From the NCBI GenBank assembly GCA_030268105.1, contig BSDZ01000016.1, positions 813,501-877,500 on the forward strand: a stretch of DNA of 64,000 nt. The letters run 5' to 3'. Of the stretch, positions 25,503 to 37,200 are shown in pieces. Positions within the stretch are counted from its first letter, which is position 1; each line of letters opens with the position of its first letter. Position numbers and translations under genes: made by a program. The stretch comes from Volvox africanus. Its lineage: Eukaryota; Chlorophyta; Chlorophyceae; Chlamydomonadales; Volvocaceae. Under the pieces are notes generated by a model. It saw only the letters and a list, made by a program, of their open reading frames with translations. It made no database searches and had not been told where the DNA came from.

Positions 25503-26599
25503 TGGGATTTACAAGTATTCTCCTCCATTTTGTTAACTCCCTTTTGTCGCGTTGTCGGCGGGAGTGGGGTGGAGATGTGTGTACATGTGTGCATGTTTTG
25601 TGACTGATTGTATGTTCTGATGGCGGGAAGTATTGAGGGAGGGGGAGGGAGATGGGGAAGATTATAAACTCAGCAGCCGGCAAGGCGTTAACAGCCCTCC
25701 ACTTTGTTCATGTGGGCCTGGAGTGGGATTGAGAGTACGGGCTGAATGGCGTGACGGTTGGCGTGGTGGAAGTCACTAACAATGTGTATGTATGTGGAAG
25801 AAGTGGGCGCATTGCTCCGAGGGATGGGAACAGCCGCCAAGCAAGGTGTGCATTTTTGGCATCAGACCCGAGCAGGCGGAGGTAGGAGGTTGATTGTCAC
25901 AGTTGCGGAGGAGGAGCGAGAAGGAGGAGGCGGTGAGTGGTGCCGGTAGATAGGAGGAATGAGGACTCACGCCGCTGCCCGTCCTCTTTCCTTTTCATAG
26001 CGAGCCTGACATTTCTCAAGTATGCAAGCACGTGGACATCTGGACTTGCAGGAATGTATAAGGTCCTCCCCCCCGACATACACAATATCACGCCATGCGC
26101 TCCTGTGGCTGGGGTTGTGGGTTTCCTGTCTTCCAACGCACCCCGCATACATCTCGGCAATCACACGGCTGACTGGTAACGGTTGAAGGCAGGATGAGGA
26201 TCCAAAAAAGACGATGAAAATGACCATCGGAATGTAGATGACACAGCACCGAATTGTTGTTTTGGGAACCTTTATTCAACTGCCTGCTGCTATGGTGCGA
26301 GTTTGATTTTGTCGTGTTGTGTCCAGCGCTGGTTTGCATCGCCTGAAATTATGCCTGTTGCGTGCTTTCCTGGGCAAAGATCTCACTCGTTAGCAAACCC
26401 TTCTGAAGGGACTTTAATTGTTGAAGATGTCCATACATGGTCCATCCCAGATACATCGACAGCCTAATTAGGAGACTAGTGCCAGGTGGGTCGTCACCTA
26501 GCTTCGCTTTTGTCGTGTTCCTACGTACGGATGAAGCGGACCGGGCTGCATAACGCGAGCGAAGGTGTAATTTTGTAAGCTGCATGCATCAACGTGTGA

Positions 26600-27631
26600 G
26601 AGCATGGTGGCAGGGGGTGAGGGGCGACAGAAGGCAGTTCAGGCCAGGACCTGGACCTGGACAAATAATGGATCTTCCCTTCCCTCTCTCTCTCTCTTGT
26701 CGGTTGGGGAGGTGAGTCGCACAGGAGTGATGGTGGGTCCCACAGGAGGGGAGCATCTTGCGAGGGCCCGATGATAGAGTCTTGATGACAGGGTTGGGAA
26801 AAGCGTGAAGAGCTGAATATGTGGCGGGTGGGGGGGGGACAACGAACATAGTGCCTTTCCCTGCTGCGTTTGGAGTGTTTGTTGCCACCAGCACTGTTGA
26901 AGCTGGCTTCACTAGCCGCAATCGTAGTATGATGCATTTTATCATGCATTCTCCAAAGGGAGAGGAGATAGAGGGGTGGGAAGCTGCGGCAGGCCTGATG
27001 TATGTATTATGTTACCCCTGTACAAGGTCGCACAGTAAGAGGGGACGAAGGGGTCATCTACAGGGCTCAGGGCAGGGGGCCGATATTTACACCCAGACGT
27101 TGCCAAGTGAAGCGCCTGGCAGCACCTTGGATGACACACCGCTGCAGCAGCTTGCTGGGGAACGGGATGATGAGTCTTCCCCAAAACCTATCTTGCTGTC
27201 CAAACTGCACTTGTGCTGTACAACCTCACGAAACTTGCTTAGGGTTGTCGACACCAAGGAAGGGAAGCTGGCCGCTGTCATATCCTCCACGTACAGTATG
27301 GCCGGGGGGGGGGACGGCATCCCTAAGAATCAGGGGATGTGTAAAAGGTAGGTAGGTAGGTATTTGCTACTACTGAAGTTCATACATATTGGAGTATCGT
27401 AATATACAAGGAACCTCGCAAATGTCCTTCCAGCTCCTCCTAGCGCCGCAACTCACACGTGAAAGCAAAACCAGACTCTCTGCAAAAACCCCGCTACACC
27501 ACTACAGCTGCTCCAAGAGATAGGATTTGGGCAGGTTAGTTGGTGACTGAGGTCGGAAATGTGCGTGATTGCGTCCGTGGCGGTTAAGACAACGGAGCTC
27601 GCTGGGGTAGGCGGCCTAAATCAACGTGTGA
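26600..27631. mobile_element. 1.03-kb presence/absence segment in unit C with 12-bp flanking repeats
   Basis: Bounded by ATCAACGTGTGA at 26588-26599 and 27620-27631; unit A has a single copy of this word (6166-6177) with matching sequence on both sides. This is the cleanest junction in the array. The segment begins just downstream of the twin TGTAA signals. Coding content unknown. Confidence 0.5.
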
Positions 27632-29526
27632 TACGGGGCTGCAGCACGAACGTGTGGGAGAGCGAGGTCAGCACAAGTCCAGTTTATCAGTAAGAATACT
27701 GCGAACGTATGCATGCGCGTGTCTTTTCCGATAGCTGTTACTCATCCTATAGTTGCGCTCGTCCAGGTCAAAATCGGTCGCACGGTAAGAAAGTCTATGC
27801 ATTCTGATGCATAAATAGCCTTTAAAAAGTGCCAAACACGGCAAAGCGTAAAATGAAAGCGGATGGAGATTGCTCCATTGCTTTCGCGGAGTGCCGAAGC
27901 ACTAGCGGGCGTCGTAAAGATTGCTACCCATATCGATACGGTACATTCCAGTGAGCATGTACTCATGCACACCTTTATACCTATTTAGACGAGTATGTTC
28001 CCCAAGCGCAGCCCGGGCCGTCTAACGCTGAGGCCGTCTTTTAAGCTAGAGCTCATTTTGTATTTAAAAACCGCAAACCTGTATACAGCTTGTGGAGATG
28101 GACGAACGGGCAGTTGGTCGATGATGGACGGTGGATGCTGGAAGGCGCTCAGCATTTTTGCATTTTTATAGGTAGACACCCACCCACCCATGCTGTCATG
28201 TTGCCTATCGGGAGCCCCTCCAAGGCATAACCATAATCCCTCAAAACAAAGCACCAGGAGCGAACGAACAGGGAAGTGCTGTGCGAGTGCAGAATGGCTG
28301 GGCGATGACGACAGGGCGACAGTTGGAAGCAAGGACCCCCAAGAAGTGTAAGGACATCATTTATATGCAACAAATGTGCAAGCAAGGAATAATGCAATTT
28401 TGGCAGCATCGTAAGAAATGAATATATTGGAGGAATCATAACAGCTCTTAGGATGGCTCGTCCTGCCTCATCGATGGAGCACAGGGATACCCTTTACGTA
28501 TTTGTTAAAGTTTCTAGCTCAAATGCTCGGCCTTCTCTTCTGTCGCCAAATCACAGGCATGGAGCCCATCCTACAGTCCAGGCCGCGAAGGAGAAGCAGG
28601 ACACCAAAGCGAATGAAACGGCAAAAACATTGATGAAGACATCTGTTCAGACAAACATATGAAGGGAAAAATTTAGCGGCATTGGATTAGCAAAAGATAC
28701 AGCTAGCTAGCAAATCATGTTAAGCTGCATTTCCTTTGCGATTGTTTGCGTTTTTGTTCGTTTTCGTGCCGCGGACGAGATAGTGGTGCACGGGCAGCCC
28801 TCCATGCGCAACGCATCACTCATGGTATAAATCTATTTTGCTTTAAAATTGTTACCTGTCCTGTCTCTCACACTCTTCTCAACCGCGTGCGCTACAATGG
28901 TATTTGTTGCTTATCCATATCCACGTCACCTACCAGAGCGCGGTTCATGCTTGTCTACTTGGGGGAGATCAGGCCGGTTTCGGCGGGCTCGGACACGGGC
29001 ACGGGCACGGGCACGGGCACGGGCACGGGCACGGGCACGGCGGCGGGTGCAGCAAAGGGCTGACACAATTTTGCGTAAGAATACTTTACGATAAAAAATT
29101 GAACGCTCATTCGATGAGGTTTTCACCTTGTTTTTAGCTGATATGACGAACGCTGCAACTTACGGCTACCAGTAGGGTAGCTGCGCCGCAGCCGTACCGC
29201 TTATCGAAAGGCCGTATGATCGGCCAAAGCCGGCCCTAATAAAACAGTACGGTTTCACGCTCCATTGCTGCAGACATTCAAGCTGTTCTGCTGGCCACGA
29301 GCAAGCGCAGCGCTAAGCAATATCTAGGTGATGTTCTTTTGACACTTGAACAGCAGTCTCTGCCATATCTGGCAAATACGGCAGCTCATAAACCTGCTTG
29401 CTTGCAACGAAGGATCAACGTCCGCATTTAAACATCTCCTACGAGCGAGTCTGCAACCTAGCCGCTGCGCAACGCGGCTTCTGACGGCACGGCTGCTGGC
29501 TGCGAATATTGCAGTTATATATAACA
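27632..29526. other. Upstream region of gene C
   Basis: Almost base-for-base the same as the upstream regions of A and B apart from two additional GGGCAC units at 28991-29041. No gene recognised. Confidence 0.5.
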
Positions 29527-31034
29527 ATGCTTACTTGTACTGCGGCCCATTACTGGCGCACAGCGCTCCTCGTAATAGCCCTGTGGGCTTCATCAGGTGG
29601 TCCGTTAGGCGTCTTCGCATCGCATTTCCGGTCTGGCATCGTCACGTACGCACTCAACCGCGAAAACTCCACACTCCTGGATGTCACAGTGACCACCACC
29701 TGGAGGTAAGTTCTGACACGCACTGTTCCTTATTACTGCTCGTGAACGAAGCGTGCGTGTCGCCACAGTTTACATCGCGACAGTGTAAATCGCGACAGCG
29801 GGCTCACCTACGTTAGCTGTGAAGTGCTGTGCATGCCTGCGTGCCAACCTGTCTGCCTCGCTCCCATTGCATTGACTTTTGTTTGAGGCGGCCATCCCGT
29901 TTCCTCGAACCCAAATTATTTCCTTCCAGGTATCCTTCAAAGAATGGCTATGAGAGTTTCGTCTACCTGCAGAATTCTGGCGGAAACGACACACTGGTAT
30001 TCAACACCAGCGAGGACGTCGTCGTTGGTTACGGCCAGGACCCGTTTTTCAAAGGCTACATCATTCTCAGGTTGGATGCTCAACGCTCGCGCCTCCGGTA
30101 GTTCGTTAGGTTCGGCCTTGCTTATTGACCAGCCAAAAACACTTCACAAAAATGTGAATCTTTACATTTCTATTTACGCTTATATTTAACGAGTAATTTT
30201 ATTTACTTGCATATCAATAACGCACGCACATTCAGGCGATCTAAATGAAATAACATTACTTTTGCTGGTCCCTAATAGTTGACATTGCGATCCAATGGGA
30301 TATTGTTATGTTTCTTTTAGTAGATAGATCCAACTAACCCTGCGGAGGGTGACAGAGCCTCCCCTTGGGGTTGGGGCCGCTTCGCCCTGGCCCTGCGTGG
30401 CTGGGGGTGGGACCACAACGGCCAGACAACTCCATACCACCATAAAATAACTATAGGTTCTAAATACAGGTTTTTGTACGTGACGACGATCTACTGTGTA
30501 ATCGGCATCCTTAGAGCAGAAGCTCATCTCTATTGGGTTATAGCTGCTGCTGCTGCTTCCCACCTTTATGTGTCCTTGCAGATATTTAGGTCGATAGATA
30601 GAGGTGAAGTAGAAACCAGCCGGTTTCAACCTTATACATTGCATGTTTTTGCTGGGGTCCTGTTTCATCATGTTCTTGATTGACTAGGTGAAGCGCAAGG
30701 CTATTGACGAGGCTTCATTCCTTAAGGCTTACAAACGGGGTCCGCAAGCAAGCGGCAAGAGCAAGCTGACTCTACTTGGCTAGGATTAACGACGGATGCA
30801 ATGCCCCGCTTTCACCCCACACAATGCAAATTTCCCCATCGTCACCCATCGCAATCTTTATCCTTACGATGAGGGGAGTTAGGAGCAATAGTAGTCATAA
30901 AGCCTTTTCTAATCTGGAATGTCATTTCCTTATGAAAGAATCTAAAGCTTTATTTGGGAGCGCTGCTATTTGGGGTTTAAATTCCATCTTACATCCTCGG
31001 TTGATACTACTGTGCAGAGCGGACAACATGTCAA

Positions 31035-31075
<41 letters not shown>

Positions 31076-34000
31076 CTTTCCCTATCTGTCCTGCCGCGAG
31101 CTCACTCCCTCACTCCACCACACAGGCCCCTAGCCTGGCTACCAAAGGCACAGCGCCACCGACTAAGTCGTTCGAAAGAGATAGAGGACTGAAAGTTAGT
31201 TCTAAGACCTCAGCCGCTATATGTGTTGTATCACACGCATGTTGTAAACAAAGAGCTCGCGAGTATTAACGCCAGTTACGTCAGGATCAGGATGTCTAGT
31301 CATTCCCACGATACTACATATATTCGCCGCCCTTACTAGCTGAGAGCGTTTCCCCAGCCAGTCAGACAGGCTCTGTCTTAGGCTGGATTTGAACGAAGCC
31401 TCATGGCCCATTCATGAGAGCTTTCAACCCCCGTGCAAGAGGAGTCCATGAAGCCACTAACACATGTTTAGCACGTGAGACAACACCCAAGCATCCACCT
31501 CCTCCACCACAGCACGCACCCAGGCCAATGCGTGGCACTGCACCCCTCAGACAGATGGGCTCTCTTAGATGAGAGGGGGCCAACGAAAGGAGACCCTCCT
31601 CCCACGCAGTTTCTCAGAAGATCAGCAAAACACACCTACATACAGCAGATGCAGTGCGGGAGGAACGAATGTATGACAAGTAGTATTATAGATAGATGTA
31701 ACACATAGAGGCAACCCCACCTCTGGCAACCTAGCACCACCACCCACAGACAGCAGCCCTACTCAAGCCTGCAACATACGCAACGAAGATAAAAGTTGTT
31801 AGATGTGGGTTTTAGTACCGACGCGCTGTATGTGATTACGTTTTACATTTCCATGCCGCATCACTGGTTGAATGTATTTGTATGTATTCAGGACGACAAG
31901 ATCGATACCAGTTCCCACCGATCTCCCAGCCACCATCTACATATCGGAGTGCTGCCGGGTATTGGATCTTGTCGGATATGGCGACTATTACGGATACGAT
32001 GATTATAAACATTTTGCTTTTTCCACACAGTATGTTGCCGAAGCCCCCCAATCCATCATAGTGGACGTGCCGCCCGTCACGATCACCGTTAATGCAGCTC
32101 CCGGGGTAAGCCTGCTACGTCATAACCGCGCGCATGCATGCCTATTGAACCCTGCAGTTGTAATTTACTCCCAGCCTGCCGGCCGGCCGGCCAGCCTTGA
32201 AAATTATTTGGAATTTTTATTATTTTTGAATAATTATTTTTATATTATTATTTTACACATTAGATGTGTGTTTGTGTGTGTATCTATTTCCATCATGCCT
32301 GCTTGCTGGCGACATCCCTGCTGCTGCGTGCTGCGTTGCGGCTCTGAGAACGGGAAAGGGCGAGCTCCCCGTACGTTACCATGACGGGGGAGCTCATTTC
32401 CTGGCATCACGCGCTATTGCACCCTGTGCTACAGTAGTCATTAGCTGCTGTCGCTGATGACATACCACGTGGCAGCTGTAATTAATGACTCGACCTTTCG
32501 CTTCCCGCCCCCCTTCCCAACCTTGCATTCAATGTACCTACATACACACAAACGCACATCTATGAACTCATCAGGACTATGCGTACTTCTTTGTGCCCGC
32601 AATCAGCCCCACTGGTGCTCCCATCATCTGTTCCATTAATCGTGCACTCGCTTTCACCGCCCCGGTGAGTAGTTGGTGAGGCGGATTGCTGTACGGCATA
32701 GCTTCCTAATCCTTATTTGTTTGCGTGATTAGTAGGTAAAAACCTGGCAGTCACCATTATGATCGATGGTGATTGTCACTCAATGAGGCTGGATCATACA
32801 AATGTGTTGCTGAAAAGGTCGACACGTCATCAAGGCACTGTACACGCACATACACATATACAGCTAATCACTGGAGACAGCTAGGCCTACATGCCTTGAT
32901 CATTGCTGTTGCACATAGGTTGGTCTACGAGATGGATGCTCCCACCCGAAAAGGGCAATGTATTTTCGGTAGACAGCAACTAATAACTACTACGTAGGGA
33001 TATGCCGTACTCCGGCGTTGGAATGTGTGCTCGCACTTACCTTCATTTCACTTCATGCACTTACGTACGCATCTACTTGGGCCCCATCTGCACCCGTTAC
33101 GCTGCAGGATGAGCTCACTGCGACTGAAGTCAACGGAGGCTGCAGGTACGTACGTACCAGTAGGGATGCATGGTCATGGCTCGGCCGACCAATGGCTGGG
33201 CTAATTAAGTGCTCATGAAGTCTGATTAAGGTTCGTGAAGTCCTTAACCAGGTCTGACTGTCATGTCGGAGCTAATAATTGTACTTGGGGTCTGTCTATG
33301 TCGTAACTGTACGTGATGATGACATCGTCAACTGTTCCGTATAATATGCCGTTTTTAATGTTAGCAGTTGCTGGTATGCTGACAAGCAAGCAACTAATAG
33401 AGGCGTCACTCCAATCTGCCGCACGTCTTGTCAGTTTCTTATACCAGCCGGGCATGTGCCTAGCTACATACATACATCATGCATAAACAACCATTCCACG
33501 TGTGCAGCATCGGCTGGAGGAACTCAGGATACAATGACGGAACCACGGTTCCTGTCGGGCTCCGAGTCATGGATGTTACCACTGGGCAGTTTAACGACCT
33601 CACTTTCCTCGTGGTATGTACGAATCCTGGGTCCAGGGAAAGGCGCGATTATGAAGCGTACGTACATAGGGATACATAGACACACGGTTAGAGACATATA
33701 AATCAGTTAGTTATGCCGGATGGGTAGCATAGTAGTACATATTGAGTAAATATATTTTATTTTCATTTCAGTCGTATGTAGTACATATTTTCTATGCTGA
33801 CCTAAGTTGGGTGTATTTCATTTGCGTGCGCGTTGTACGTGTTGTATCTTTGCTATATCCTCCTAATAAGCAAAGGCCCAAGCAATTGGAAGATGACCAT
33901 ACACGGTCCATCCTGGACACTACCCGTAGACACCCCAGGATACTACAGTACGTTCTTAATCAGCCAATGCAGCGGGCGGCCTTCCTTGTGCGCCATGCAT

Positions 34001-36879
34001 GCCGGCATCCTTTCACATACGTGGATATTGCGTGTTATCATTGTTTTGCCTTTCCCCCCCGACACACGCACCGTTATTCATTCCACACTCACTCCAACCC
34101 CACCCGCAGATGGTCGTTGGTTGGAACCTTCTGCCGGCAGTGGACAAAATCACATCCGGTGGCATGACGCTGCCGCAGAATGGTGGCAGCGTCACCATGT
34201 ACGTCGGAGAACAGAGCCAGGTATGCATATCATGGGGTGCATATATAATACCTGTTTGTTCGTTCCATTATACTGCTTATCACGATGAAGGACGCTGCTG
34301 AATGCATGAATGTGCTGTATCTTTGGACATAATAAGCACATGTGCGAATGCATATGTGTATAAAAGCACAAAGTAAGCAACCTCCCGAGCCATATGCGCA
34401 GATAGGTAGATAGGTAGATAAGTAGATAGGTAGGTAGGCAGATGGATAGATTGACGGAATGATGTATGTATTCCCTTCCTTATGGTACCTGTTATCAGCC
34501 ACAAATCATGCACTCCAGGGAACGAAGCCATTAGCCATTCCTAATACCGTCGGTACAAGCCATGTATTGTAAGGGGGAGTGCGCGCATGGACATAGGTTA
34601 TAGTAGTAGTTGAAGTATAGTATGATATTATGTACTTGTCTTGCAAATGAGAACTGGAGTGACAAGAATCCAAGCAAGCAAGGGGGATGGTGATTATTTT
34701 GTATGTGTGCGTGTATTCGCATGCAAATCATCAAGGCATGTTTAATATATATTCATAATATTCATAAGCTGTGCTAATTTATTGACTTACCTAGGTTACC
34801 TTGGTTAAGGCGGGAGAGGCAAAGGTTGACTGCGGACTTGGACAATCGAGAAACCTTGAAACATTGTGAACTTTATTTACTTACTACACTCAACCGTGAA
34901 ACGTTTTACTACTTGCGGCCAAAGTGAATAATTATTTATATTCGAGTCAGCTCAGATTTTAGAAATGTGGACCTAAGCACGTTTTCGAAACAAATGTAGC
35001 TGGAAAAGCGTTGATATCATTACCTTGACCTCGCCAAACCTGTTACTTATATGGCTTTTATGATTCATATACTTTTTTGACTCATGTCAGCTAGATGGAT
35101 GGATTCCCTTCCTTATGGAACCTGTTATCAGCCACAAATCATGTAGTCCAGGGAATGCTGGGATTCCTCGCTGTTCGGTGATAGTGATTCTCGCCATTTC
35201 TAAGACCGTCCTCGATCACCTTGACCTCGCCAAACCTGTTTGTCACATGACTTATATGACTTATATTCTAATATGACTTTTTGTCAGCTACATACGAGAT
35301 GCCATGACCCTAACCCCTAACCCCTTAACTGTAAAACCCTATACGTATAACCCTAAAACCCAACACACATAAAGCCTATATTATCTTCCTCTAATTTTAT
35401 TATATAGACTATAATAAATGTTTCTTTTCATCAGTTAGGCGAAATATCATGTGAAGTCGTTTTGGAGACACACACACACACACACACACACGGACATGGG
35501 CAGGGCAGGGGCCCCCGAGGCGCTTCATGCTGGGGCCCCGCCCAATCGATATTTGGGATTCCTGAAGCAAGAAGGTTATAAATAGACAGATGACAACGAT
35601 TGACTAGACTAGCAAATAAACGACCTGCCTGACTGTTTGAGCCTGTTTGTCTACCCTAACCCTCGGCGGACTCGCTATACGTGTTGCTGCTGTCTGGCAA
35701 ACTCCATGCCTTTCATACCTACACATTTCTCATGTTAAGTTTTAGATTGTGCGCAATACCAGAGGATGACCAATATTGCTGCTTGGATTACTCATGCATA
35801 CGCAGGTACTGATTACTGCCACGGACCCCACTGGGGCCGATCTCAACGCCACAGGCAGTTCGCTGCCTTCAGGTGCAACTTTGAACACCACACGAGGAAG
35901 TATCCCTTCCTCCGCGATAGTGACATTCACCTGGACGCCCACAAGTGCAGACAATGACCGCGGTCTCGTCGTCATCGTCATCGCAAGTAGCCTCAATTTC
36001 TATACCACAGTCTCATTCAGTTACATAGTAACTTCCCGTCCTCCCCCGCCCCCTAGCCCGCCGTTACCGCCCCCACCTAGCAATTCCTTGCTTGTGGACT
36101 CGTTCAACTTCACCAATAGCTGCTTCCGCGGGCGTAAAGCATCCCAGTCCCCTCTCCGAATGTTGTCCCCGCGGGGCCCCATCGTGGACAACGATACCTC
36201 GCTAACCAACTACTGCTTCAGCATCACCAAAAATACCTCCATGGTCGGTGTCGCATCAATGTGCAGGTTTATGAACTCGGTACGAAATCTCCATTTGATC
36301 ATCAGTAAGTATACGTCTGTGCGATCGATGCAGCTTGTGTTGAGGTGCTCGATCGCTGTACGTACGTTTGTTGCACGGTTTATTATTCATTTATTTTGAT
36401 TGATCTTGTCGTATTACTTGAGCGGCTATGACATATACATAATGTCGCAGGCCGCGCGCCATGCGAAGTACATGAAGTACATTATTCGCCAATATATAAG
36501 TCCATCCGTATTTGTATGCTCCTATTTATGCCCGTCGCCTATTGGTGTGCTGCATGCTGCAGATGCCAACTGCCTTCCAGACTTCACAAAATTTAAGGTA
36601 TTTGCTACGATCGGTAATGAATATGATGACACATATCCCATTACCTCCACTTCGATTCAATGGAAAGGTACGACTTACGGCATGTTGACCATCAAGCGGA
36701 TCGACGATTTCTACTTCACTTTGGCCAAGGGAACCCCAGGCCTTCTCCTGGAGATATGCCTCCCTCTGGGCGCCGCTGAGGTATGCAACAGCCCCTCCAC
36801 CTTGTGTTTCGGCCCCACCTGCGTGTACCAGCTGGACGATGACTTGGGCTGCTGCTCCACCTCAGAAGTGCCGTACTAA
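29527..36879 (+). CDS. Secreted pherophorin-domain ECM protein, copy C
   Basis: Exons: 29527-29705, 29930-30070, 31892-32105, 32575-32664, 33108-33145, 33508-33613, 34110-34220, 35806-36304, 36563-36879; 1695 nt, 564 aa. Architecture as in A and B. Exon 8 is 15 bp longer, lengthening the Pro-rich linker to PPPPPSPPLPPPP. Exon 2 differs from A at 25 of 141 bases. Exon 3 reads SECCRVLDL and DYYGYDDYKHFAF. Exon 7 has changes found only here (MVVGWNLLPAVDKITSGG; VGEQSQ). Exon 9 has the patch GNEYDDTY. The reading frame is intact throughout. The protein should be secreted and N-glycosylated, with the pherophorin domain at residues about 390-564. Regulation cannot be read from the flanks, which are shared by all copies. 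Confidence 0.85.
30510..31795. mobile_element. Inserted block in intron 2 of gene C
   Basis: Same block as in intron 2 of B, with a longer (TA)n tract (about 31036-31072). The exon-like open stretch is again present near 30688-30783 and still ends in the stop, with a Ser/Ala to Ser/Gly change. Boundaries approximate. Confidence 0.4.
34221..35805 (+). other. Intron 7 of gene C, chimera of B-type and A-type blocks
   Basis: Bases up to about 35094 follow the B-type sequence (GTATGTATTCCC..., GAACGAAGCCATTAGCC...). At about 35095 the intron restarts with an A-type copy of the same segment (GATGGATTCCCTTCC... AGGGAATGCTGGG). The CCCTAA-like words and the (AC)n tract follow as in A. Confidence 0.65.
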
Positions 36880-37200
36880 TGGGATTTACAAGTATTCTCC
36901 TCCATTTTGTTAACTCCCTTTTGTCGCGTTGTCGGCGGGAGTGGGGTGGAGATGTGTGTACATGTGTGCATGTTTTGTGACTGATTGTATGTTCTGATGG
37001 CGGGAAGTATTGAGGGAGGGGGAGGGAGATGGGGAAGATTATAAACTCAGCAGCCGGCAAGGCGTTAACAGCCCTCCACTTTGTTCATGTGGGCCTGGAG
37101 TGGGATTGAGAGTACGGGCTGAATGGCGTGACGGTTGGCGTGGTGGAAGTCACTAACAATGTGTATGTATGTGGAAGAAGTGGGCGCATTGCTCCGAGGG

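Larger units (their letters stand above)
14184..25823 (+). repeat. Tandem repeat unit B (11.6 kb)
   Basis: Second complete unit. Relative to A it has an extra 1.03-kb segment (14954-15990), an extra roughly 1.2-kb block in intron 2 and a longer intron 7 with a CTAT array. Bases 14184-14941 correspond to the 3' flank of gene A. Confidence 0.85.
25824..37200 (+). repeat. Tandem repeat unit C (11.4 kb)
   Basis: Third complete unit. Bases 25824-26599 are the 3' flank of gene B. C and D share a variant of this flank (near 26050-26230 and 37427-37607) that differs from the A/B version, including an extra stretch before CATCGGAATG. Unit ancestry is therefore mosaic. Confidence 0.85.
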
